DNA from: CAVTSA01 sp963737225 | Lineage (GTDB): Bacteria > Chloroflexota > Dormibacteria > Dormibacterales > Dormibacteraceae | Reading direction: 5' to 3' | Length of the DNA stretch: 64,000 nt | NCBI GenBank assembly: GCA_963737225.1 | Contig: CAVTSA010000009.1 | Span: forward strand, 124,001 to 188,000 | In this document: positions 1-7,805 of the stretch, in pieces | Layout: the number at the start of each line of letters is the position of its first letter | Position numbering within the stretch: the stretch's first letter is position 1 | Made by a program: the position numbers and the translations under genes | Notes under the pieces: generated by a model | The model's input: the letters and a program-made list of their open reading frames with translations, nothing else | Told to the model about the DNA's origin: nothing | Database searches by the model: none

Positions 1-116
1 GGTCCGCGATCGACGAGCACGCTCTTCAGGTTCATGCGCGCGGCGTAGAGCCCGGCGGCAAGTCCCGCCGGCCCTCCCCCGGCGATGATCACATCGAACG
101 TCTCATTCACACCCAT
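1..116 (-). CDS. FAD/NAD(P)-dependent oxidoreductase, N-terminal fragment
   Basis: Only the first 38 residues lie in the window; the gene runs off the left edge. They begin MGVNETFDV and hold a Rossmann dinucleotide-binding motif (GGGPAGLAAGLYAAR), which binds the ADP part of FAD. The GLYAARMNLK pattern is closer to the thioredoxin-reductase-like group than to FixC-type flavoproteins. The gene follows fixX on the same strand after a 66-bp gap, so the two may be co-transcribed and the ferredoxin could be its electron partner. That pairing is inferred from position only; the substrate cannot be judged from this fragment. Confidence 0.75.
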   Translation of the reverse strand, partial: MGVNETFDVIIAGGGPAGLAAGLYAARMNLKSVLVDRG

Positions 117-182
117 AAGAACGCTCTCCGATGCCTCCGCTGTTCCCTCTCGCGATCGCAGCGGCCGGGGCGCCTGCGGCGG

Positions 183-470
183 TCAGCCCTGCCGGTACTG
201 CACCCCGTAGCCCCCTCGCGGGGAGAAGCAGATGATGTTGTCGTACGGGCACCCGATCGCGCAGGCGCCGCACTCGACGCAGTTGCCGAAGCTCACGATC
301 GTCTCCTGCCTCTCTTCTGACCACTCGTAGACGCCGGCGGGGCAGAAGTAGTTGCAGTACTTGCCGGCGCACCGGTCGCGACACGTCTCCTGATGTGCGA
401 CCTCGATGTGACTGTGCCCGGTGTCCTCGACGTAGCGGTTGGTGAAGAGCTTGTCGGTCAGCTTCTCCAT
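183..470 (-). CDS. fixX: FixX-like ferredoxin (4Fe-4S)
   Basis: A 95-residue small ferredoxin. Cysteines in CRDRC, KYCNYFCPAG and CVECGACAIGCP, plus the C-terminal PRGGYGVQYR, match the FixX family. FixX works with FixABC in electron bifurcation from electron-transfer flavoprotein to ferredoxin or quinone. The start is the ATG giving MEKLTDKL, which fits the usual family length of about 95 residues; an upstream ATG would add 15 unlikely residues. The next gene on the strand is a TrxR-like flavoprotein rather than an obvious fixC. FixA and FixB are not in the window and may lie further left. Confidence 0.9.
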   Translation of the reverse strand: MEKLTDKLFTNRYVEDTGHSHIEVAHQETCRDRCAGKYCNYFCPAGVYEWSEERQETIVSFGNCVECGACAIGCPYDNIICFSPRGGYGVQYRQG

Positions 471-541
471 TGAGCGCTCAGTGTAGCCTCCGACCACCTG
501 GCCGGCCGGGCCCACCCCGGGTAGGATTTGAACTCCACTCG

Positions 542-1786
542 ATGCCCGACACCTACCAGCTCGCGCTGCGCCCGCAGTGGCCCGGCCTGATCGACCTGGA
601 CTGGCCGCAGCCGCTGGAGAGGTGGCCGGCCTCGACCTTCGTGGACCTGCCCCGCGGCATCTCCCGGCACACGGTCCGCTTCTGTGAGGTCGACGGTTCG
701 CTGTTCGCCCTGAAGGAGCTTCCTCAGGAGGCGGCCCGGCAGGACTACGCGGGCCTGCGGCGCCTGGAGGACCTGGGCGGATCCGCGGTGCGTGCGGTCG
801 GCCTGGTGACGCGGGAGGGCGATCCCGACAGGGAGACGGGCGCGGTGCTGATCACGCGCTACGCCGACTACTCGTTCTCCTACCGCGAGCTCCTGAGCGG
901 AGAGGGGTTCGGCGAGCGGCGTACGCAGCTGCTGGACGCCTTCGCGTTCCTGCTGGTGGAACTCCACCTCCTGGGCTGCTTCTGGGGGGACTGCTCGCTT
1001 TCCAACACGCTGTACCGCTACGACGCGGGGGCCATCGAGACGATGCTGGTCGACGCCGAGACCTCGGAGCTTCACGAGCGCCTCTCGCGCGGGCAGCGCG
1101 AGTACGACGTCGAGATCATGCGATTCAACGTCGGAGGCGAGATGGCGGACATCGCGGCGGCGCGGGGACTCACGCTGGACGATGCCGACCTCGCCCTCGG
1201 CGACGACATCGCGGGACGCTACGACGCCCTCTGGAAGGAGCTCGCAAGCGACCAGCGACTGCCCGCCGACGCCGCCCAGTACAAGGTGCAGGAGCGCGTC
1301 CGGCGCCTCAACGACCTCGGCTTCGAGGTCGACGACATCAACGTCGAGCCGGCTCCCGATCGAGGTCAGATCCGGCTCGGCGTGCGCATCGCCGACCGGC
1401 ACTTCCACACCAACCGCCTCCAGGCGCTGACCGGCGTCGAGGCCTCCGAGCACCAGGCCCGGCAGATCTTGAGCGACCTCAACTACTACGAGATGAAGAA
1501 GGCCGCGGCCGGACCCAAGCGCACCGCCGCGGGCAAGGCCCTGCTGGCGGCACGGTGGCGGGTGGACGAGTTCGAGCCCTGGCTGAAGCGGCTCGTGGCG
1601 CAGCTGCCGCGTGGCGCCGACCCCGTGCAGGCGTACACCGACGTGCTGCACCATCGGTACATGCTGTCGGTCGGCGCCGGACGCGACGTAGGGACAGAGG
1701 CCGCGTTCCAGCGCTGGCTCTCGGAGGGCCGGCCGGGGTATCCGCTCCCGGCTGCGCCAGAGGCGGTCCAGGTGGAGCGGCCATGA
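542..1786 (+). CDS. DUF4032 / lipopolysaccharide-kinase-like protein
   Basis: 414 residues. The N-terminal half resembles a protein-kinase-like (Kdo/WaaP) fold with a possible catalytic-loop segment FWGDCSLSN near residue 148. The C-terminal half matches DUF4032, seen mainly in actinobacteria. The role is unknown; phosphotransfer to a sugar or small molecule is an inference from the fold. The start is the ATG giving MPDTYQLAL; an in-frame upstream start at 470 would overlap the fixX start and adds a low-complexity leader. Its stop overlaps the next gene's ATG (ATGA), so the two are translationally coupled. Confidence 0.75.
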   Translation: MPDTYQLALRPQWPGLIDLDWPQPLERWPASTFVDLPRGISRHTVRFCEVDGSLFALKELPQEAARQDYAGLRRLEDLGGSAVRAVGLVTREGDPDRETGAVLITRYADYSFSYRELLSGEGFGERRTQLLDAFAFLLVELHLLGCFWGDCSLSNTLYRYDAGAIETMLVDAETSELHERLSRGQREYDVEIMRFNVGGEMADIAAARGLTLDDADLALGDDIAGRYDALWKELASDQRLPADAAQYKVQERVRRLNDLGFEVDDINVEPAPDRGQIRLGVRIADRHFHTNRLQALTGVEASEHQARQILSDLNYYEMKKAAAGPKRTAAGKALLAARWRVDEFEPWLKRLVAQLPRGADPVQAYTDVLHHRYMLSVGAGRDVGTEAAFQRWLSEGRPGYPLPAAPEAVQVERP

Positions 1787-2250
1787 TCACGCTGGGAGTG
1801 ATCGGCGACACCCAGGGCCGCTACCGGTGGCCTCCGCTCCTCGAGCTCGTGGCCCGGCATTTCAGCGCCGTGGACGAGATCTGGCATGCCGGCGACTGGC
1901 AGGACCCCCAGGTGCTCGAGGGTTTGCGGGGACTCGGAAAACCACTGGTGGTGGTCAACGGCAACGCGCCTGACGACCCGAGCTTCCCCGAGCGCGTGGA
2001 ACGGGAGCTGGAGGAGCTTCGGGTCGGGATGGTCCACCGGCCCCCCAAGAGGGGAGACCCCTGGGCCGCCGGGCTGGACCTCGTCATCCACGGCCATACC
2101 CACCGCTGGCGCGACGAGGTGGTGGGGACGACGCGGTTCGTCAACGTGTCGACGCCCACCGCCGCCGGGTTTTCCCAGGAGCGGACGATGGGCATCCTGC
2201 GCATCCAGGGCCGCGACGCGGAGCTCGAAAGGATCGTCGTGCCGCGCTGA
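1783..2250 (+). CDS. YfcE-like metallophosphoesterase
   Basis: 155 residues of the calcineurin-like phosphoesterase superfamily. Metal-binding motifs are visible in order: GDTQGR near the N-terminus, GDW, GNAPDD, and HGHTHRW near the C-terminus. The first motif is normally D-x-H; here it reads D-T-Q, so one metal ligand is substituted. Activity against phosphodiesters is expected from the family, but the missing His makes full activity uncertain. The ATG overlaps the stop of the DUF4032 gene by 4 nt, so the two are co-expressed. A second phosphoesterase gene faces it 13 bp downstream. Confidence 0.8.
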   Translation: MITLGVIGDTQGRYRWPPLLELVARHFSAVDEIWHAGDWQDPQVLEGLRGLGKPLVVVNGNAPDDPSFPERVERELEELRVGMVHRPPKRGDPWAAGLDLVIHGHTHRWRDEVVGTTRFVNVSTPTAAGFSQERTMGILRIQGRDAELERIVVPR

Positions 2251-2263
2251 GCCGTGCGCCGGC

Positions 2264-2977
2264 CTACCCGCCCTCCCGGGCGCGGCGCTCGAACTCTTCC
2301 AGGGCCTCCTCCCGGCTCGGCTGGCGGCGCAGGCTGGCCATGAACCAGGCGCCCGGGTAACCCAGGCCCTCCATCGAGTCGAGCGCCGCGGCGACGTCGT
2401 ACGGAGTCCGCCGGAACTCGTGCCCACCCTCCTCCAGCAGCAGCCAGCGGGCGCCCGGCCCATCCTCGTAGGGCATGCCGACGCTCCCCGCGTTGAGGAT
2501 CGTGGTGCCGTCGACCCGATGCTCGAACTGGACGTGGGTGTGCCCGCAGACGACGACGTCGGCCCCGGCCGATTCGACCAGCCGCCGCAGCCGGGGTTCA
2601 GGACTGCGGGGCGTGAAGATGGTCGTGTCGTCGGCCGGGGTGGCGTGACAGAACAGCACGGTCCGATCCCCCAGGCGGACGGTCCAGGTGGCAGGCCATC
2701 CGGCCAGCGCGGTCCGCTGCGCCTCCGTCAGCCGCTCCCGGACCCACCGCGATTCGTCGTCGTCAGACTCCAGCGTCTCTCGCTCTCCGTTGCCCCGGAT
2801 GGCATGGACGCGATCTCCGAGCGAGGTCAGGCGGCCCACCACCTCTCGCGGTAGGGGACCGGGCACGGCGTCGCCTCCCACCACGACGAGATCAGGCTCG
2901 GCCTCCTCCAGTTCGCGCAGCACCGCGTCCAGGGCGGGGAGGTTGCCGTGGATGTCGTAGAGCGCCGCGATCCTCAC
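2264..2977 (-). CDS. metallophosphoesterase family protein
   Basis: 237 residues with the calcineurin-like motif set intact: YDIHGNLPAL (D-x-H), GGDAV, GNGERE, CHATP and GHTHVQ. These ligands bind two divalent metals; the family cleaves phosphomonoesters or phosphodiesters. The start is GTG (VRIAALYDIHG). It converges on the shorter phosphoesterase upstream, but the two are not close copies: this one keeps the D-x-H that the other has lost. The substrate is unknown. Confidence 0.85.
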   Translation of the reverse strand: MRIAALYDIHGNLPALDAVLRELEEAEPDLVVVGGDAVPGPLPREVVGRLTSLGDRVHAIRGNGERETLESDDDESRWVRERLTEAQRTALAGWPATWTVRLGDRTVLFCHATPADDTTIFTPRSPEPRLRRLVESAGADVVVCGHTHVQFEHRVDGTTILNAGSVGMPYEDGPGARWLLLEEGGHEFRRTPYDVAAALDSMEGLGYPGAWFMASLRRQPSREEALEEFERRAREGG

Positions 2978-2999
2978 GCAGGCAGTAAACGCCGCTTGC

Positions 3000-3413
3000 C
3001 TACGGAATCGACCCGCGGTCCACGATCCAGCGGCACTCCTGCCTGGTGACGCCTGCGATCAGATCGAAGTCGCGATCGTAGTGGAGGAGGGCCAGGCCGG
3101 CCCGCTCGGCTGCGGCGGCGACCAGCAGGTCGGGGACCTTGCGTCCGCGCAACCTGCGCCGGGCGAGCAGGCGCTGCACGTCGAGGGCCCGGTGTACATC
3201 GGCTGGGGTGATCTCGACCGAACCGAACTCGGCGAGGGCCGCCGACAAACGCGCCCACTTCTCTTCGTCGCGCGCCGAAAAGCCGATTTCGAGATCGGAG
3301 ATCGTGGTACGCCCGGCCTCGCCACGCGCGGCCAGAGGTTCGACGGCCGCCCGGACCGACGGCTGCGCGAGGCGGGTCAGCACGCTGGTGTCGACCAGAT
3401 AGGCTAACGCCAC
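3000..3413 (-). CDS. vapC: VapC-type PIN-domain ribonuclease toxin
   Basis: 137 residues of the PIN fold. Acidic residues expected in the active site are visible in LVDTSVL, DLEIGF, VPDLLVAAA and HYDRDFD. PIN toxins cut RNA, often tRNA, when their antitoxin is degraded. The gene overlaps the 3' end of vapB by 10 bp, the normal toxin-antitoxin layout. All acidic positions are present, so the toxin is probably active. The target cannot be read from sequence. Confidence 0.88.
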   Translation of the reverse strand: MALAYLVDTSVLTRLAQPSVRAAVEPLAARGEAGRTTISDLEIGFSARDEEKWARLSAALAEFGSVEITPADVHRALDVQRLLARRRLRGRKVPDLLVAAAAERAGLALLHYDRDFDLIAGVTRQECRWIVDRGSIP

Positions 3414-3598
3414 GCGTCCGACCGATCGTGAAGATCGGCCCGAGCGAGGACATCGAGAGCGCCTTCCACCCTGCCGTCGCGGCCTTTGGTGGCTCGTCTG
3501 AGGGCCTCGTTCACCGTCTGCTTGATCGTCTTCGTCCCGAACTCCGCCTGAGCCGCGCTCAGACTCTCCTCGTCAAGATCGACCAGGTGCTTCGCCAC
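3404..3598 (-). CDS. vapB: VapB-type antitoxin
   Basis: 64 residues, start GTG. The segment LDEESLSAAQAEFGTKTIKQ followed by TVNEALRRA matches the ribbon-helix-helix DNA-binding type of VapB, which neutralises VapC with its C-terminal part and represses its own promoter. The first gene of a two-gene operon; its 3' end overlaps vapC. Upstream lie AT-rich repeats (TATATCT) that would suit an autoregulatory operator. No strong ribosome-binding site is visible before the GTG, only GGTGGGG. Confidence 0.85.
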   Translation of the reverse strand: MAKHLVDLDEESLSAAQAEFGTKTIKQTVNEALRRATKGRDGRVEGALDVLARADLHDRSDAWR

Positions 3599-3606
3599 CC
3601 CACCAA

Positions 3607-3648
3607 TATATCTCCCTCACCCCATATATATCTTTCTCTCCAGATATA
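3607..3648 (-). promoter_or_regulatory. vapBC promoter/operator repeats
   Basis: Three copies of TATATCT in an otherwise GC-rich region: direct copies at 3607-3613 and 3627-3633 (20 bp apart) and an inverted copy at 3642-3648. The last two form a perfect 7-bp inverted repeat with an 8-bp spacer. Placed 9-50 bp upstream of vapB, this fits a binding site for the VapBC complex. Inferred, not shown. Confidence 0.55.
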
Positions 3649-3671
3649 CCCCCGGCTCCGACAACATGTTG

Positions 3672-3732
3672 GCCGCTTGCCGGGAAAGGGACCGTTTGGG
3701 GCGATTTTGGGGGCCCATTGCCGGCAAACGGC
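3672..3732. repeat. intergenic inverted repeat, family B copy 1
   Basis: Arms GCCGCTTGCCGG (3672-3683) and CCGGCAAACGGC (3721-3732) pair at 11 of 12 positions around a 37-nt G-rich loop. The right arm is identical to 12 nt of a second inverted repeat at 18718-18780. It sits between the vapBC promoter and the thiamin riboswitch, which are divergent. Confidence 0.5.
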
Positions 3733-3802
3733 GCACCCGGCGGCGACGGCGCGGCGGCGGCGACGGCGACGGCGCGGTGGCGCGGCGCAGTAAACTCCCC
3801 AA

Positions 3803-3907
3803 CCGTTAACGCGGGAGCTCGCCTGAGCGGGCTGAGAGGGCCAAGGGCCGACCGCGGGGCGCCGACTGCGCGCCCGGAACCTGAACTGGGTAATGCCAGC
3901 GGAGGGA
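3803..3907 (+). promoter_or_regulatory. TPP riboswitch (THI element)
   Basis: Hallmarks of the thiamin pyrophosphate aptamer are visible: GGGCTGAGAGGG at about 3829-3840, then ACCTGAACTGGGTAATGCC and AGCGGAGGGA at 3889-3907. The region between forms the variable P3 arm. It lies 7 nt before a CytX-like transporter and thiD, a classic thiamin-regulated pair. The 3' strand GGAGGG is also the only good ribosome-binding site for the GTG start at 3914, so TPP binding probably hides it and blocks translation. The 5' boundary is approximate. Confidence 0.92.
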
Positions 3908-3913
3908 CGAACA

Positions 3914-5287
3914 GTGGCAACCACTGCCGAACATCGGCGACCGAAGGCCATCTTCCAGGTCGAGCAGCGCGGCATCGAACCGGTGCCGCCCCAGGAGCGG
4001 TACGGGCGACCCAACCGCCTCGGCTTTTTGTGGGCGGGGGCGTTCTGCGACTTCGCCTCCGTCCTCACCGCGAGCCTGCTGGCGTCGGTCTACGGCCTCG
4101 GCCTCTGGCAGGCCGTCATCGCCCTCTTCGTGGGCACGCTGGTGGGGGCGGTCATGCTCGGCTTGCTGAGCCAGATCGGGGTCGCCACCGGTCTTCCCCA
4201 GGTGCCCTTCGCCGAGCGCGTCTTCGGCAACGCGTGGATGCGGGTGGCGGCCGCCCTGACCCTGGTCATCGCGGTCGGGTGGTTCGCGGTGGACACCGTG
4301 ATCGCGGCCCAGGCCGGCGTCCAGATCGTGACCGCGTTCGGACACCCCGGGCTGGCCGCCAGGCTGGCGTTCCCGTTCGTGCTCCTGGTGGCCGCCATCT
4401 CGGTGGTGGTGGCGGTTCTCGGGCACGACACGATCCAGTTCGTCGAGCGCTGGGGCGTGCTCTGCTTCGCGGCCTTCGGAGCGATCGTGTTCGTGACCCT
4501 GGTGCCTCAGATGCACTGGACCTATCCGGGGGCCGGCAGCGCGGGCTGGGGCGCCTTCGTGCTCGGCGCGATGGCGTGCTTCGCGCTCGTCGCCTCCTGG
4601 TATCCGTTCGCGAGCGACTACTCGCGGTACCTCCCGGTTGGAACCTCGCGGTGGGCGGTCACGCTCTGGCCGGTGGCCGGCATCGGGCTCACGTTCGGCG
4701 CGTTCGGGGTGTTCGGCATCCTGCTGGTCGCGCTCGACCCCCGGCAGGCGGCATCGAGCGGCGGCGTCCTTTCCGTGATCACCCACCACGCGCCGGGCTG
4801 GGTGGCCGTGCCGTTTCTCGCCTACGTGCTGTGCGGCGAGGTCTGGTCCAACTACCTCGACGTCTACACCGCGGGGCTCTGCCTGCAGGCGGTCGGAATC
4901 CGGCTCCACCGCTGGCAGACGGCCCTCCTGTGCGGGATCGGCGGCACCCTCCTCGCGACCTACGCGGTCGTGGTTCAGAACTTCACCCTCGCGTACCAGC
5001 AGTTCCTCCTGCTCACCTATCTGTGGATGCCGGCCTGGGCGGTGATCCTGCTCCTCGGCTGGCGCGCGGGTCCCCTCCCGCGCCGGGGTCCGGCGATCGC
5101 GAGCTGGGTCGTCGCGACGGCGGTCAGCCTGCTCTTCGTCAACTACCCGAACGTGTTCCCCAGCGTGACCCACGCCTTCAACCAGGCCTTGATCAACGCC
5201 CTCGACGGCGCCGACATCTCGGGACTGGTCTCGGGCGTCGTCGCCGGCGGCTGCTACCTCCTGCTGCGACGGGTGTGGGCGGCATGA
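3914..5287 (+). CDS. NCS1-family permease, CytX-like (hydroxymethylpyrimidine uptake)
   Basis: 457 residues with about 12 hydrophobic segments, of the nucleobase:cation symporter-1 family (cytosine permease/CytX branch). Motifs typical of the family include NRLGFLWAGAF near the N-terminus and FASDYSRYLP in the middle. The TPP riboswitch upstream and thiD downstream (4-nt overlap, ATGA) indicate uptake of the thiamin pyrimidine precursor HMP or a related compound. The start is GTG (VATTAEHRR); an in-frame ATG at 3893 lies inside the riboswitch and is rejected. Specificity is inferred from context. Confidence 0.85.
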   Translation: MATTAEHRRPKAIFQVEQRGIEPVPPQERYGRPNRLGFLWAGAFCDFASVLTASLLASVYGLGLWQAVIALFVGTLVGAVMLGLLSQIGVATGLPQVPFAERVFGNAWMRVAAALTLVIAVGWFAVDTVIAAQAGVQIVTAFGHPGLAARLAFPFVLLVAAISVVVAVLGHDTIQFVERWGVLCFAAFGAIVFVTLVPQMHWTYPGAGSAGWGAFVLGAMACFALVASWYPFASDYSRYLPVGTSRWAVTLWPVAGIGLTFGAFGVFGILLVALDPRQAASSGGVLSVITHHAPGWVAVPFLAYVLCGEVWSNYLDVYTAGLCLQAVGIRLHRWQTALLCGIGGTLLATYAVVVQNFTLAYQQFLLLTYLWMPAWAVILLLGWRAGPLPRRGPAIASWVVATAVSLLFVNYPNVFPSVTHAFNQALINALDGADISGLVSGVVAGGCYLLLRRVWAA

Positions 5288-6093
5288 GACCTCCGGTCGC
5301 GCTCACCATCGCGGGGTCCGACTCCGGGGGGGGCGCCGGCATCCAGGCGGACCTGAAGACGTTCGCGGCGCTCGGCTGTCACGGCACCAGCGCGATCACC
5401 GCGATCACGGTGCAGAACACGCTCGGCGTGCGGGAGGCGTTCGACCTGCCCACCCCCCTGATCCGCGCTCAGATCGACGCCGTCGCAGACGACCTCCAGC
5501 CACGGGCGACCAAGACCGGGATGCTGTCCAGCGCGGCGATCATCGAGGCGGTCGCGCAGGCGGTGCGCGAGCGTGGCCTCGACCCGCTGGTGGTGGATCC
5601 CGTGATGGTCGCCAAGGGTGGCGCCAGGCTGCTGGCCGAGGACGCCGTGGCGTCGCTCCGCGAGCACCTGCTGCCGCTCGCCACCGTCGTCACCCCCAAC
5701 CTGCCCGAGGCGGAGGTGCTCCTGGGAAGGCCACTCCGCACCCGCGAGCAGCGCGAGGCGGCGGCGCGGGACCTGGTTTCCCTGGGCTGCCGGGCCGCGG
5801 TGGTGAAAGGAGGGCACGCGGAGGGCGACGCCGACGACGTGCTCTGCGAGGGTGGCCGGGTGGTCTGGCTGGCCGGGGAGCGGCTCGATACCGCAAACAC
5901 GCACGGCTCCGGCTGCACGTTCTCGTCGGCGATCGCGGCCGGCCTCGCCCGGGGCCAGTCTCTGGAGGCGGCGGTGCGTGAGGCCAAGCGCTTCATCACC
6001 GGCGCCATCCTCCGCTCGCTCCAGATCGGTGGCGGCCACGGGCCGGTCAACCCGATGTGGGAGCTCCTGCCCCAAACCCCAACCGTGGGTTGA
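5284..6093 (+). CDS. thiD: hydroxymethylpyrimidine (phosphate) kinase
   Basis: 269 residues, the usual length for ThiD. N-terminal AGSDSGGGAGIQADLKTF is the family signature that binds HMP; TKTGMLSS, VVDPVMVAKGG and THGSGCTFSSAIAAGLA (anion hole and catalytic Asp region) follow in order. It phosphorylates HMP and HMP-phosphate to HMP-pyrophosphate, the pyrimidine half of thiamin. Its ATG overlaps the transporter's stop, so it shares the TPP-riboswitch control. One expected catalytic residue, the Asp of GTGCTFS-type motifs, reads S (HGSGCT), as in many ThiD proteins. Confidence 0.93.
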   Translation: MRPPVALTIAGSDSGGGAGIQADLKTFAALGCHGTSAITAITVQNTLGVREAFDLPTPLIRAQIDAVADDLQPRATKTGMLSSAAIIEAVAQAVRERGLDPLVVDPVMVAKGGARLLAEDAVASLREHLLPLATVVTPNLPEAEVLLGRPLRTREQREAAARDLVSLGCRAAVVKGGHAEGDADDVLCEGGRVVWLAGERLDTANTHGSGCTFSSAIAAGLARGQSLEAAVREAKRFITGAILRSLQIGGGHGPVNPMWELLPQTPTVG

Positions 6094-6122
6094 TCCCGGG
6101 CCACGCGTAGCCTCGATCCAGG

Positions 6123-7805
6123 ATGGCGGAGAGCCCGGAGACCGAGTTCCACTTCTCGCCGCGCCCCAACCGGGCGGCCGAGATCGGGTGGCGGCCCTGG
6201 TCGGAGGAGGCGTTCGCCGAGGCTCGCGCCGCGGACAAGCCGATCCTCCTCTCGATCTCCGCTGTCTGGTGCCACTGGTGCCACGTGATGGACGAGACCA
6301 CCTATTCCGACCCCGCGGTGATCGACCTGGTGCGCGACGAGTACGTACCGATCCGGGTGGACAACGACCTGCGCCCCGACATCAACCAGCGCTACAACAT
6401 GGGCGGCTGGCCGACCACCGCCTTTCTGACCCCGGCCGGGGACATCCTGACCGGAGCCACCTACATCCCTCCCGACCAGATGGCGGAGGCGGCGGCGCGC
6501 GTCGCCGGCGTCTACCACGAGCGGAAGGATGAGATCGACGAGCAGGTGGAGGAGGGCCATCGCCGCGCCGCGCTGAGCGTCGCGGCCTCCGCAGGCAGCG
6601 TCGACCCCCGCCTCGTCGATCGCGTGCTGGGAGCCGCCGAGGGCGCGTTCGATCAGGAGCACGGGGGGTTTGGTTCGCAGCCCAAGTTCCCGATGACCGA
6701 GGCGCTGCTCTTCTGCGCCGAGCAGTCGCTCCGGCGCCGCGAGCCGCGGCTCCTCGAGATGGTCCGCTTCACCCTGCAGCAGATGGCCGCCGGCGGGACC
6801 TACGACCACGTGGCGGGCGGCTTCTTCCGCTACTCGACCACGGCCGACTGGTCGGTGCCGCACTTCGAGAAGATGCTGGAGGACCACGCCGGGCTCCTGG
6901 CGGCGCTCGCACGTACCGGGCAGGAGGCGACCCTCGACGACGCGCTCCGCTACCTGGAAGCCGTCCTGCGCGACCCCGCGACCGGGCTTTTCTGGGGCAG
7001 TCAGGACGCCGACGAGGAGTACTACGGGCTCGACGCTGCGGGCCGCGCGCTGCGTACCGCGCCGGCCGTCGATCGCCGTGTCTACGCGTCCTGGAACGCG
7101 GAGCTCGCGCTCGCCCTGCTGGAGGCGGACAACCTGCTCGACCGGCCGGACCTCGCGGGCCGGGCGCAGCATCTGCTCACCTCGCTGTTCGACCGCCTCT
7201 GGTCCCCAACCGTCGGGCTCGCGCACGCCGACGGTGTGCCGGGCCAGCTCGGCGACCAGGCCGCCGGCCTGCGGGCGGCGGCTGCGGCCTGGGGAGCGGG
7301 GTTCGGCGAGGAGTGGCGCCATCGCGCGGTCGCCCTGGTCCGCCTTCTGGACGAGCGCTTCGCCGACCCCGAGCACGGCGGGTACTTCGACCGCGGACCG
7401 GGCGACGACCTGGGTCGCCTCGCGCAGCGTGTCAAGCCCCTTGACCAGAACGCGCTCTGCGGTCTCGGCCTGCTCGAGCTGGACGCCCTCCTCGGCGACC
7501 CCGGAGCGGGACTCCGGGACCGGGCGGAACGGGCACTGAGCTCGGTCGCCGGAGTCGCCCCGCAGATGGGGCTGCAGGCAGCCGTCTTCGCCCGCGCGCT
7601 GGACCGGCTCGGGGCCCCGCCGGTCAAGCTCACCACCGGGACGCCCGGCCTCGCCCGGCACGTACTCGGGAGCTACCCTTACGCGATGATCGAGCGGCGC
7701 CCCGACGAGCCGGCTGCCGTTCTGTGTGTCGGCACCACCTGTCTCGCCCCGGAGGCCGACGCCGGCCGGCTGGTCGCGTCGATCCTTCGAGAGGTCGATG
7801 GCTGA
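6123..7805 (+). CDS. DUF255 thioredoxin-domain protein (YyaL/SPATA20 family)
   Basis: 560 residues. An N-terminal thioredoxin-like domain carries SAVWCHWCHVM (Cys 50 and 53), followed by NMGGWPTT; the rest is an alpha/alpha-toroid like glycosidase or epimerase domains (GGFFRYSTTADWSVPHFEKM). Family members are usually about 670 residues, so this one is short. The function of the family is not established. A TAGCCT hexamer lies 9 nt before the ATG, suggesting leaderless expression. The 3' end overlaps the next gene by 8 bp. Confidence 0.82.
   Translation: MAESPETEFHFSPRPNRAAEIGWRPWSEEAFAEARAADKPILLSISAVWCHWCHVMDETTYSDPAVIDLVRDEYVPIRVDNDLRPDINQRYNMGGWPTTAFLTPAGDILTGATYIPPDQMAEAAARVAGVYHERKDEIDEQVEEGHRRAALSVAASAGSVDPRLVDRVLGAAEGAFDQEHGGFGSQPKFPMTEALLFCAEQSLRRREPRLLEMVRFTLQQMAAGGTYDHVAGGFFRYSTTADWSVPHFEKMLEDHAGLLAALARTGQEATLDDALRYLEAVLRDPATGLFWGSQDADEEYYGLDAAGRALRTAPAVDRRVYASWNAELALALLEADNLLDRPDLAGRAQHLLTSLFDRLWSPTVGLAHADGVPGQLGDQAAGLRAAAAAWGAGFGEEWRHRAVALVRLLDERFADPEHGGYFDRGPGDDLGRLAQRVKPLDQNALCGLGLLELDALLGDPGAGLRDRAERALSSVAGVAPQMGLQAAVFARALDRLGAPPVKLTTGTPGLARHVLGSYPYAMIERRPDEPAAVLCVGTTCLAPEADAGRLVASILREVDG

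Noticed and set aside
3738..3790. GGCGACGGC tandem repeat
   Set aside because: Irregular low-complexity GC-rich run; no constant unit.
3718..6093. Very long open frame covering the riboswitch, transporter and thiD
   Set aside because: Only its last third (thiD) is coding; the first part is a shadow of the transporter in another frame, caused by high GC content.
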